Shown here one piece after another: positions 27,547-35,915 of a stretch of 64,000 bases of DNA. A program made the position numbers and the translations under genes. Position 1 is the stretch's first letter; each line of letters opens with the position of its first letter. The notes beneath the pieces are model-generated. The model was not told the origin of the DNA and did no database searches. It saw only the letters and a list, made by a program, of their open reading frames with translations. Source of the stretch: Treponema pedis. GTDB taxonomy: Bacteria > Spirochaetota > Spirochaetia > Treponematales > Treponemataceae. The stretch spans positions 1 through 64,000 of the forward strand of contig NZ_CP045670.1 of assembly GCF_017161325.1 (NCBI RefSeq), written 5' to 3'.

Positions 27547-28044
27547 CTACATTTCTTTATGTAATGTATGAAAGGTCTTCATACTTTCATCAAACACATC
27601 TTCTATCTCTTCAGGTTCATCGGCTAAACAGGAACACGTAAATAAAAAGCAAACATTATCTATTTTAAAAATATAAAGATACTGTTTAAGCAAAAGATTT
27701 TCATAAACCGTTTCAAAAACTATTTTTTTTGCTTCCGCATTATAATCATTACCGAATTCTTCTTCTTTTAATATTTCCGAATTTAAAATATTTTTTTTCG
27801 CTTCTTCTACATATTCTTCAAGAGTTCCCGAATATTTTTCGCGCACTGCGGAAATATTTTGTGTAAAATTTTCAATTGTTAAACCGGCGGCAAGTTTATA
27901 TTGGGCTCCGCTTACATTTACGGCGGTCCACCCGTCGGGCATTATAAAGGTAAAATTCCCCGATTTATCGGTACAGCTGTTTTGCGCCGAAGCTGCGGCA
28001 AAAAATAATGTGCAAAATAAAACCGCTATAAACATTTTTTTCAT
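27547..28044 (-). CDS. Small secreted protein of unknown function
   Basis: The 165-aa protein has a signal peptide (MKKMFIAVLFCTLFFAAASAQN, cut near residue 21) and a mature domain beginning with KSGNFTFIMPDGWTAVNVSG, a pattern seen in PsbP-like or DUF1795-type folds, though no confident family assignment can be made. GGAGAA precedes the ATG. It lies three bases upstream of the amidase_6 gene and is probably co-transcribed with it. Confidence 0.7.
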   Translation of the reverse strand: MKKMFIAVLFCTLFFAAASAQNSCTDKSGNFTFIMPDGWTAVNVSGAQYKLAAGLTIENFTQNISAVREKYSGTLEEYVEEAKKNILNSEILKEEEFGNDYNAEAKKIVFETVYENLLLKQYLYIFKIDNVCFLFTCSCLADEPEEIEDVFDESMKTFHTLHKEM

Positions 28045-28215
28045 ATTAAATTCTCCGAGTTATATAAAATCTCTCAAGTTATAAATACGCTTTTACTATA
28101 CAAAAGCGCAGCATTATTGTCAACCCGCTTTTAAAACCGCCTGAACCGCCTTACGTATTATCTAACTGAAGTTTTAGGTTACAATTTTTTTTGATAAAAA
28201 ATTTACAACCTGAAA

Positions 28216-29220
28216 TCAATTTTTAAAATGCTTTTTATAAAAACACAAAATATCATTGTAAAGTTTAAAAAGCGAACTTGCATTTTCGACATTATAATGA
28301 CTTACCCCTGAAAGAGCTTTAAAAAAAGTTTCTTGGCGTTTTGCATAGTGTTTTGTATTTTGTTTTATCGAATTTACAATTTCGGGTATTTCACTTTCCC
28401 GTTTAAGCTTATGTTCCGCGGTAAAAAATTCGCGGTACCCTATAGCCTTTAATGCGGGACTTTCGCTTGTATATCCTGCAGCATAAAGATTTTTTACCTC
28501 ATCAATAAGCCCTTCCGCAATCATTTCGTCTACGCGTTTTTCAATTTTTCCGTAAAGAACTTCTCTGGGGCGGTCAATGCTTACCGTAAAAAAATCGTAT
28601 TTTTTTCTATAAGTATCCGGCAGATGAAACGTACTTAAAGGTTTTCCCGACGAAGCATAAACTTCCAAAGCTCTTATAATTCTGTATTCGTCATTGGGGT
28701 GAAGCCTCTCCGCCGATGCCGGGTCAATTTTTTTCAGTTCTTCCAAAAGAATTTTCGCCCCTTCTTTTTTTGCTCTTTTTTGCAAAGCCTCACGGACGGC
28801 GGGGTCCGCTTTAGGCGTTACGGGAAGCCCGTACATAAAATTCTTTAAAAAAAATGCGGTGCCCCCCAACAAAACCGGCAATTTTCCACGCTCAAAAATT
28901 TGAAGACAAAGTTTATCGGCTTCGGAAACAAAATCGGCTGCGGAAAATTCTTCATCAGGTTCTTTAACGGCTATTAAATGGTGAGGTAAATCGGCTAAGA
29001 TTTCTTCCGAAGGACGGGCAGAGCCTATTCTTAAATATTTGTAAACTTGAACCGAATCCGCACTTATAATTTCCGCACAGCCTGAAAGCTCGGAAGCAGC
29101 TTCGTTATCGGAGAAATTTTTAGAATGTTTATAAGAAAATATTTCAGATGATATGCCGGTTTTTCCCGAAGCGGTTGCTCCGAAAAAGACAAGCACCGGT
29201 ATAGGTGGAATTCCCTGCAA
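28216..29220 (-). CDS. miaA: tRNA dimethylallyltransferase
   Basis: MiaA adds a dimethylallyl group to A37 of tRNAs that read UNN codons. The P-loop GATASGKTG is at residues 14-22, followed by [20 protein letters not shown] (family motif around the catalytic aspartate), [17 protein letters not shown] and a C-terminal [16 protein letters not shown] segment. At 334 aa the length is normal, with a short insert after the P-loop. The start appears to be TTG 29220, 18 bases after the rpoZ stop. It forms an operon with rpoZ. Confidence 0.93.
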   Translation of the reverse strand: MQGIPPIPVLVFFGATASGKTGISSEIFSYKHSKNFSDNEAASELSGCAEIISADSVQVYKYLRIGSARPSEEILADLPHHLIAVKEPDEEFSAADFVSEADKLCLQIFERGKLPVLLGGTAFFLKNFMYGLPVTPKADPAVREALQKRAKKEGAKILLEELKKIDPASAERLHPNDEYRIIRALEVYASSGKPLSTFHLPDTYRKKYDFFTVSIDRPREVLYGKIEKRVDEMIAEGLIDEVKNLYAAGYTSESPALKAIGYREFFTAEHKLKRESEIPEIVNSIKQNTKHYAKRQETFFKALSGVSHYNVENASSLFKLYNDILCFYKKHFKN

Positions 29221-29237
29221 TTTTAAAACGGCAGAAG

Positions 29238-29444
29238 TTAATTATGGTCCGGGTGATATTCAACCTGATAATTAACTTCTCCTGTGAAAATCTGCTTTGC
29301 GCCCAAAGATACCATCTTATCGCTGCTTCTCTCGGAATCCGGCTCTTGGATTTTTGCAAGCTGATATGCTCTTCTTGTAGAAGCACAGGTAATTTCGTAA
29401 ATATTATCATCAAATTCGATTAGTTCTTTTAATGGAAAAATCAT
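29238..29444 (-). CDS. rpoZ: RNA polymerase omega subunit
   Basis: The 68-aa protein matches the treponemal omega subunit: [20 protein letters not shown], then [15 protein letters not shown], and a lysine/valine segment [15 protein letters not shown] corresponding to the conserved core that contacts the beta-prime tail. Omega aids polymerase assembly. The ATG at 29444 lies six bases after a perfect TATAAT, so translation should start on a leaderless mRNA. miaA follows after 17 bases. Confidence 0.82.
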   Translation of the reverse strand: MIFPLKELIEFDDNIYEITCASTRRAYQLAKIQEPDSERSSDKMVSLGAKQIFTGEVNYQVEYHPDHN

Positions 29445-29450
29445 TTTATC

Positions 29451-29479
29451 ATTATATCCTTTATTATTAAAAAAGTCAA
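29451..29479 (-). promoter_or_regulatory. rpoZ-miaA promoter (leaderless)
   Basis: Minus strand: TTGACT (29474-29479), 17 bp, TATAAT (29451-29456). The ATG starts seven bases downstream of the -10, where transcription itself should start. Confidence 0.8.
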
Positions 29480-29681
29480 GATATCACACTTCCTCTTATT
29501 GTCTTTTTTAAATTTTATTGAATTTTTTTAATTTTTTTTCTTTGTTTGTTCTCTAGGTGAAATTGTAAATGCCGTAACTCAACAGAATCCGACACCTTTT
29601 TGTTATAGCCTGAAGTATCATACATTTTTTTTCACTTTATTACAGTTTGTAAGAAGGTTTTAATCCGAAAGATTTTGAGCT

Positions 29682-31295
29682 TTATACCGTTTCGCTTATC
29701 CACTCTTTTACGGTTTTTTCTTCCGCATTAAAGCTGACACCTATAAGCACTATCTTTTTATGGTCGGCCTTATACCTTTCGGCATAGTTTTTTTCTTTTA
29801 TTTGCTTTAAGGCCTCTTCCGCATCTTCTTTTAACTTAAACTCAAAGATGTAAATTGCCTTTTCGGTTTTTACAAGGCAGTCGGTTCTTCCTGTAGATGA
29901 AGGAGTTTCTACTTCGACAAACTGCCCCATCAAAGCAAAAACCAAGTAAACGCAGACTTGAAAATTATGCTCCCTCAATGTAACGCTTTCATTGCCGTCT
30001 TTCTTTTCTGTGCCGTAAGGGATACTCGCCATTATCGACTTTAACCTTTGCATAAACTCATCTACCTTTCCCGCTCTTAAATCCTTTGTAAACTGCACCA
30101 CATTAAAAGAGGTATTGGTAAAGCTTATATTTGAATATTCGGGTAAAAGATTATATAAAAAACCGTAACGCACTTCTTCATTAGGAAAGCCAAGTCTATA
30201 CATCTTATATTCTTTATCATAGCCTTTTATTGTTAAGTAACCCGATTGAAACAGTACGGGTATAACCGAATCCACACCTACCCTGTAATCGGATAGAAAG
30301 GCCGAACTCATTTCCACATTTCCGTCCAAGTCGGGAATGTTGTAGTCGGCCCTTTTTAATTCGTTTACCAAAAAGGTCGGAGTACCGGTTGCAAACCAAT
30401 AGTCTTCAAATCGTTTTGAAAAAAAGACATTGAGCAGACTGAATGGGTTATACATTGTTTTCGTTCCGTAAGAAAAACAATAACCGTCATATTTTTTCTT
30501 TAAACTTGCAATACAATCTTCATAGTTTAATTCGTTTCTTTCGGCTAGGGCTTCTATTTCGGGGCGGAAGGTTTTTACTAATTCTTCTTGACTTATTCCG
30601 CAAATAGCTGAGAACTCAGGGTTTAGACTTATATCGTTTAGATTGTTTAAATCGCTGAAAATGCTTACCTTGCTGAATTTGGTAACTCCCGTTAAAAAGG
30701 CAAAGCGTACATATTGGTCGCTGCTTTTTAATACGGAATAAAAGGCCTTTAAGACAGCCTTGTATTCTGCGTTTAACTCTTCGTTTACTCCCATTGTTTG
30801 AAGAAGAGGCTTATCGTATTCGTCGATTAGTATAACTACCTGCTTGCCTGTTTTTTCATATGCCCTTTTTATGATGCCTTCAAAACGTTTTTCAAAATTA
30901 TTTTCAAGCTCATTTGCTCCATATTTTTTTTCAAGTTCCGACAAAAAAATATTAAAATTCGTGTTTAGAGTTTCTATACAATCATACTTGCCTATATTAA
31001 AATCCAAATGTAAAATCGGATATTCCTGCCAGATTTCTCTTTTTTCTTTTTCGGCTTCTTCAAGTTTTTCGATTGCCAGACCTTCAAACAATTCTTTTTG
31101 ACCTAAAAAGTAGGCTTCCAATGTTGAAAGAAAAAGACTCTTCCCGAAACGGCGCGGGCGGCTTAAAAAGTAAACCTTACTTACACCGGCAAGACGGAAA
31201 ACATATTCCGTTTTATCGACATAGAGGAATTCTTTTTCTCTTAAATCTTTAAAACTCTGTACGCCGATAGGCAGTTTTCTACTTAAATCAATCAT
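29682..31295 (-). CDS. AAA-ATPase-like / PD-(D/E)XK nuclease family protein
   Basis: The 537-aa protein has the two-part layout of the AAA-ATPase-like plus PDDEXK_9 family: an N-terminal P-loop NTPase (YFLSRPRRFGKSLFLSTLEA, with Walker A RRFGKSL; VVILIDEYDKPL as Walker B) and a C-terminal nuclease-like domain (TDCLVKTEKAIYIFEFKLK, with the D...ExK pattern). These genes occur in many copies in treponemes and other host-associated bacteria; the function is unknown, with defence or mobile-element roles suggested only by the domains. The start codon is seven bases after a -10-like TAAACT. Confidence 0.88.
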   Translation of the reverse strand: MIDLSRKLPIGVQSFKDLREKEFLYVDKTEYVFRLAGVSKVYFLSRPRRFGKSLFLSTLEAYFLGQKELFEGLAIEKLEEAEKEKREIWQEYPILHLDFNIGKYDCIETLNTNFNIFLSELEKKYGANELENNFEKRFEGIIKRAYEKTGKQVVILIDEYDKPLLQTMGVNEELNAEYKAVLKAFYSVLKSSDQYVRFAFLTGVTKFSKVSIFSDLNNLNDISLNPEFSAICGISQEELVKTFRPEIEALAERNELNYEDCIASLKKKYDGYCFSYGTKTMYNPFSLLNVFFSKRFEDYWFATGTPTFLVNELKRADYNIPDLDGNVEMSSAFLSDYRVGVDSVIPVLFQSGYLTIKGYDKEYKMYRLGFPNEEVRYGFLYNLLPEYSNISFTNTSFNVVQFTKDLRAGKVDEFMQRLKSIMASIPYGTEKKDGNESVTLREHNFQVCVYLVFALMGQFVEVETPSSTGRTDCLVKTEKAIYIFEFKLKEDAEEALKQIKEKNYAERYKADHKKIVLIGVSFNAEEKTVKEWISETV

Positions 31296-31302
31296 AGCTA
31301 TT

Positions 31303-31332
31303 AGTTTATCATAAGGATTGAGAGCTTGTCAA
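31303..31332 (-). promoter_or_regulatory. Probable leaderless promoter of the AAA-ATPase-like gene
   Basis: Minus strand: TTGACA (31327-31332), 18 bp, TAAACT (31303-31308), seven bases before the ATG. Confidence 0.5.
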
Positions 31333-31454
31333 TTATACGCATTTTCCATTTTACGCAAATCAAAAATGGGCAAAAAGCGAACCGATTTCCGCAGGATGAA
31401 TTTATATCTTTAAAATCGCTTTAATTTCTTGATATTTACTGTTTAATTCCCATA

Positions 31455-31483
31455 TTGACCATTCAGTAAAAAAAATGTATTAT
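31455..31483 (+). promoter_or_regulatory. Promoter of the broken outer-membrane-type gene
   Basis: TTGACC (31455-31460), 17 bp, TATTAT (31478-31483), 18 bases before ATG 31502. Confidence 0.6.
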
Positions 31484-31501
31484 TTGAAGATCGAGGTGTT
31501 T

Positions 31502-32401
31502 ATGAAACCGATTAGAAAATTCATTTTTTGGTTATGTTTGTGTTTGTAAGTTTTTCGGCCTTTGCTTTTGAAGAAGGCTTTACTCTGGGGCTGAGAGCTA
31601 ATTTCTCCGGTTCCTACACCGACCCCCACATAAATGAGGCTGATAAAAATATCTGGGCGCTGATTTTATGCGCGGTATGGTAGGTTTTATTATGAACGGA
31701 GAAGCAGAGCTTATTTATATTTTTGATTCAAAAAGATACTTTAATTATACAAATAATAATATCTTCGGAGGGCTTGGACTCGCCTTTAACCTCGGCGTAG
31801 GGCAAGGGTTTTCAGGTCAAATTTCGGGAACACAGAATATAACTTTTTCTGCCTCCGGTGGAGGCAGCTATACAAAAGATATTGAGGTATATTGCCGTGT
31901 TTATATGACGCCAGTTGTAACTTTCGGAACAACGGTTAAGGCCTTGCTTTTAAAAAATAGGCTTGTCGTCGGATTGGGCATTGGCGGCAAGATGTTAGCG
32001 GATCCGCAGCCTACTTATGAGTTGTATACCAATTTGACGGATGAGGAAGCTGATATGCTGTATAACAAGGGTAAGGGCCCCGACTTTTTTCCTGAAACTG
32101 GCACACTATACATACCGGAATCCATGATGAAAAAAATGAATCCTCTAGGGTTCACTCTAAAAGCCGTAATTGACTATAATATACCGCTGATTTCAACGAT
32201 GGATGTTGTTATGGGATCATATGCCTCTTATACCATTTATAAGCCCAATATGTTTCTTTACCGAAAAAAATTGCAAAAGCAGCTATAGAAAACGGAAAAT
32301 TAAAAGGTATAGATGTCAATTTTGAACGGGACCCTATAAAGTCTTTTTTTATGAATAGTCTTGATTTCGGTATAAGTCTAGGACTATTATTTAAAATTTA
32401 A
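31502..32401 (+). pseudogene. Outer-membrane beta-barrel-type protein, interrupted by three frameshifts
   Basis: The gene begins at ATG 31502 (GAGG upstream) but stops after 15 codons. A second frame continues as a signal peptide ending SFSAFAFEEGF and then TLGLRANFSGSYTD, stopping near 31683. A third frame carries 31668-32288 (GADFMRGMVGFIMNGEAELIYIF onward), with alternating beta-strand character. After 32260 the reading returns to another frame for the last 45 or so codons, ending SLDFGISLGLLFKI, a terminal aromatic/hydrophobic strand as in barrels. Joined, it would be about 298 aa. Promoter and ribosome site look intact, so the damage is recent or is an assembly artefact. Confidence 0.75.
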
Positions 32402-32411
32402 GGAGAAGTTT

Positions 32412-34025
32412 ATGAAAAGAGAAAAATTATTTGTTTTAAGTTTACTTATTTTTACGGCTGCTTATATATGTTTTTCGTGCCAGCCGGCCTTGGGTGCTTC
32501 GTGGTACAAACGTTCATTATCGCAAGGAACAGAAAACGGCACACAGCCGCCGATAGATGATGGAGACGAGGAAGAGCCTCAGCAACCTGAAAACCCGAGC
32601 GGTTATACGGAAGTCAAACCTTTTGAATACTTTAACGAAAATTATATATACCCTGCCTCTAAGTTTGACGAATGGGTATTATATATGACGGATATAACGT
32701 CTACGAATATAGCCTCTTATAAATTTGAACCTGTTACCCCTTGGACTGACAATGGCAGCGGTGAATATGAATATATAGGCAGAGACGGTAAGGGAAAAGT
32801 TATAGGGGAAGGGCAGCAAAACAAAACATGGGATTTAAAATACTATATGTATAAAACCCGGAAAGATCGCTGGGCAAAATCCAATCATTTTGATCCTAAC
32901 CTTGACAGCGAAGAAGCGGAAAAACAAAAGCGGTTTTACTTTTACCGTTTTACGGGAAAAGCAGCGGCCGGTACCAATTTGGATAATTCGACATTCTGTG
33001 TTGATACATACTCGAAATTCCTCTTTTTTTACAGCGAACCTGCAACTAAAAAAGTAATTTTCGGTAATACAATTCCTTCGGATTGGAGAGATTACGAAGC
33101 GGAATCGAGCGGTACGCATACAAAGCGGGATAAAAAATTTTACGAATATGACCCCGTTGGCTTCGTACGGGAAGACGGTTCTGTTGTTATTTACAACTGG
33201 TTTAAGGCGAAGATTGTTGACAGCAACTACAGCCCTTCGATGAAAGAAAGGTATAAATATGTTGCAAAAGCGGGTAAATCGGGAGAAAAAGGCCGCGCAG
33301 GGCATTCGCCGTATAAATATGAAAAACTAAAGATTTACGGCTCTGAAGAAGATGACAACAGTTCCAATCCAATTGTATGGCTGCGGGCAAAAAGTTTTAA
33401 AAACAGCACGATGGCGGGTTTAAAATGGACAACATGGCTTTTCAAGTGGAGTTCTGCCCCTGCGGATCCTCTTTTTTCTTACTCTTTAAAAGGGGAGCTT
33501 TCATATACACAAAATGAAACACCGGTAAATAAGACAATCGAGTTTGTTCAAAAAAACAACGGCAGTAATTCGGGTAGTGCAAAGGATTTTCACGCCATAA
33601 AAACAGGAGTAGAAATATTTTTTGATTCTTCAAAATTTTTTCAGCAGGAAATACCAGCCGACAGTAAGGGTCAAAAGCTTTCGTTTGATATGCAGATTGT
33701 AAAATCGAATAGGAAAGGAGCTGCAGGGTCTGAAAACACACTTTCCGAGCCGTTTTTCCTTTATGAATTCAGTAATCCCATTGATATAACGTATGATAAG
33801 GATACCAAAACATGGAAATGTCCTGCAGTAACCGATAAAGAAATCATTTCGGATGGTCCCGATCAGCCTGTTGTCAAGATGTCGTACCCCGCTTTTGAAT
33901 TAAAACGGGGACAGATGAAAGATTTTGTCATTACTTTGAACAGTGCAAAGAAAGAAACTCACTCAGGCTGGGATATGGCTTCGGAAGGGGAGATTGAGGT
34001 AATTTATACAATAGGGTTTAATTAA
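32412..34025 (+). CDS. Large lipoprotein of unknown function
   Basis: A lipoprotein signal (MKREKLFVLSLLIFTAAYICFSC, lipidated Cys near residue 23) is followed by an acidic, proline-rich linker (DDGDEEEPQQPENPSG) and about 460 residues of beta-rich sequence, rich in Tyr, Trp and Lys, with no recognised domain. AAGGAGAAG precedes the ATG, ten bases after the end of the broken outer-membrane gene, so the pair was probably an operon. Likely exposed at the outer membrane; ligand unknown. Confidence 0.75.
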   Translation: MKREKLFVLSLLIFTAAYICFSCQPALGASWYKRSLSQGTENGTQPPIDDGDEEEPQQPENPSGYTEVKPFEYFNENYIYPASKFDEWVLYMTDITSTNIASYKFEPVTPWTDNGSGEYEYIGRDGKGKVIGEGQQNKTWDLKYYMYKTRKDRWAKSNHFDPNLDSEEAEKQKRFYFYRFTGKAAAGTNLDNSTFCVDTYSKFLFFYSEPATKKVIFGNTIPSDWRDYEAESSGTHTKRDKKFYEYDPVGFVREDGSVVIYNWFKAKIVDSNYSPSMKERYKYVAKAGKSGEKGRAGHSPYKYEKLKIYGSEEDDNSSNPIVWLRAKSFKNSTMAGLKWTTWLFKWSSAPADPLFSYSLKGELSYTQNETPVNKTIEFVQKNNGSNSGSAKDFHAIKTGVEIFFDSSKFFQQEIPADSKGQKLSFDMQIVKSNRKGAAGSENTLSEPFFLYEFSNPIDITYDKDTKTWKCPAVTDKEIISDGPDQPVVKMSYPAFELKRGQMKDFVITLNSAKKETHSGWDMASEGEIEVIYTIGFN

Positions 34026-34171
34026 AGGCGTTTCTTGCTTAGGCAGCAATTTAGTCAAAAATTATATGGAATCGACCGACTTTTCTCTTTTGTCCATTTA
34101 GGCAGATACAATAAATTATCTTGTGTTACGCCCAATACGTGGAAATAACGTTTTCGCTTTTTTCATCTTCC

Positions 34172-34200
34172 TTGACTTTATAGACGCAATCACATATACT
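34172..34200 (+). promoter_or_regulatory. Promoter of a small broken gene
   Basis: TTGACT (34172-34177), 17 bp, TATACT (34195-34200), then AAGGAGGAA and ATG 34227. Confidence 0.65.
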
Positions 34201-34226
34201 TTAAGCCGCTTAAGGAGGAAACATCT

Positions 34227-34437
34227 ATGCAGACATTGAAAGGGATTGTGCATGGGAACACGATCGTTATTGAAGCGGCTGTTGCCGAAGAGTATCAGGG
34301 TAAAACCGTCTCCGTAACCATCGTTGATGATGAGGCCGAAAAAAAATGAAAAATATACGGACATAAATCTTGATATTTTTGTAAAGCAGACTGAACGGGG
34401 TAAAAATACTGATATCGACATTATCGTTAAAACTTAA
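34227..34437 (+). pseudogene. Small antitoxin-like protein gene, out of frame at an A8 tract
   Basis: A strong ribosome site (AAGGAGGAA) precedes ATG 34227. The frame gives 40 residues (MQTLKGIVHGNTIVIEEA-like start, rich in Val and Thr) and stops right after eight A. With one A removed, reading continues through NEKYTDINLDIFVKQTERGK to a stop at 34437, giving about 69 residues. The N-terminal half looks like a small beta-barrel, as in AbrB/VapB-type antitoxins, but this is only a resemblance, and no toxin gene follows. The C-terminus may also be truncated by the converging OmpA-family gene. Confidence 0.5.
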
Positions 34438-34440
34438 CTC

Positions 34441-35700
34441 TTATTGTTTTAAAATAGTAATTTCAACGCGGCGGTTTTTCGCCATATTTTCAGGAGAATT
34501 ATTCGGAACGACTGGCCTTCTTCCGCCGAATCCGCGCGTATATACATGCTCTCTACTTTGCACGCCAAGTTCTATCAAATAATTTGCAACGGCGGCGGCG
34601 CGTTCTTCCGAAAGCGTTTGACGAGCTTCAGCAGTGCCTGCAAGAGCAGTATGTCCGGAAATAAGAAATTCTCTATCTTTAAACGGGATTAAAATTTCGG
34701 CAATTTTCTTTAACTTTTCTTTTTCGGAATCAAGTAAAATTGCGGAATCGGGTAAAAAATTTATTTTTTCCAAACTGATTGTAAGACCTTCTTCGGTTTG
34801 TTTTACTTCCGTATTTTCCAAATTTAAATCTTTTATGTTTTTTTTAAATTCTTCTTCCGCCGTAATATCCGGCTTTTTTGTTTCAATTACTTCGGCATGA
34901 GCCGTTCCGATAAAATCCAAAACATAACCTGAAAGTAAAACCAGCTTTATCTCAAATTCTTCATCATAACAAAAAAGGTTTCCCTTTTCCTCGTCCCAAT
35001 ATAAATTTTGCTTGGAGCTTCCGAAAGTTTTAATCGGAATATCAACCTCTCCCTTATATTTTTGCAGTACTTCTTTAGGCACGCTGTAATTTAAATTATA
35101 CCGGGCACTAATGCGGCGGTAGGTTTTTCCCTTTATTTCCGCAAAACCCTCATATCGGTATTCAACTTCAAACGGAACGGCAAACGGTTTTTCAATGCCG
35201 AAAGCGTCACGGAAATCGTGAACCTCATGACCCCTGCTTTTCCAGGTTTCAAGAGGTTTAACGGCTTTTTCCGGAAAAATGGGAACGTCCCGAACTACAG
35301 GCATAAAATATTTATCCTCTATAGTGTAAACGCCCAATTCATCTCTCCGGAAAACGGAAGGATACGCCCTGTTCCAACTGAAGGTTTTATTCGAATTTTG
35401 TTCGCTCGTCATAAACTCGCATGAAAAAAGAGCGGAGGCTAGGCTATTCCCGCTTGCCTGCTGCACATCCGAAACTTCTACCGTTATTCTGTTTATAATT
35501 TGAGCTTGATGATGAAAACGTCCGTTAGCATAAACTTTTTCATCGACTACGGAATGGATTTTATAAGCATCGCCTTTATTAAATTTAAAACGGAATAAAA
35601 ATTCCGAGCCCTCTTCCGTCTGAGCTTGCAAAGCTGAAAGAGATATACAGAAAATAAGAATACGGAAAAGTTTCCGCTTTTTTAACAGCGATAAATTCAC
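34441..35700 (-). CDS. OmpA-family protein
   Basis: A signal peptide (about 1-26, ending ALQAQ) precedes a beta-rich domain of about 250 residues that is specific to spirochaetes as far as I can tell. A C-terminal OmpA peptidoglycan-binding domain follows (about 305-419): FLISGHTALAGTAEARQTLS, then SEERAAAVANYLIELGV and NRRVEI, with the conserved aspartate/arginine pattern partly changed. Such proteins tie the outer membrane to the cell wall. It is transcribed alone and ends four bases from the small broken gene. Confidence 0.85.
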   Translation of the reverse strand: MNLSLLKKRKLFRILIFCISLSALQAQTEEGSEFLFRFKFNKGDAYKIHSVVDEKVYANGRFHHQAQIINRITVEVSDVQQASGNSLASALFSCEFMTSEQNSNKTFSWNRAYPSVFRRDELGVYTIEDKYFMPVVRDVPIFPEKAVKPLETWKSRGHEVHDFRDAFGIEKPFAVPFEVEYRYEGFAEIKGKTYRRISARYNLNYSVPKEVLQKYKGEVDIPIKTFGSSKQNLYWDEEKGNLFCYDEEFEIKLVLLSGYVLDFIGTAHAEVIETKKPDITAEEEFKKNIKDLNLENTEVKQTEEGLTISLEKINFLPDSAILLDSEKEKLKKIAEILIPFKDREFLISGHTALAGTAEARQTLSEERAAAVANYLIELGVQSREHVYTRGFGGRRPVVPNNSPENMAKNRRVEITILKQ

Positions 35701-35915
35701 ATTCTCTTATCGGCCGATTTAAGTAAAAACTTTAATATGACTTTAACAGTCCACAAATTCGGGGAATTTTAGAGATATCTTATATTTTTCATTAAATGAC
35801 AATAGTAATTTTATTTTATTTATGCTATACTTTACATCGGATAAGCTGAGTAAATTCGTAACAAGCATTTAAAATGCCGAACCGCTCAACTTAAAGTATA
35901 AAAGGAAGTATAATT

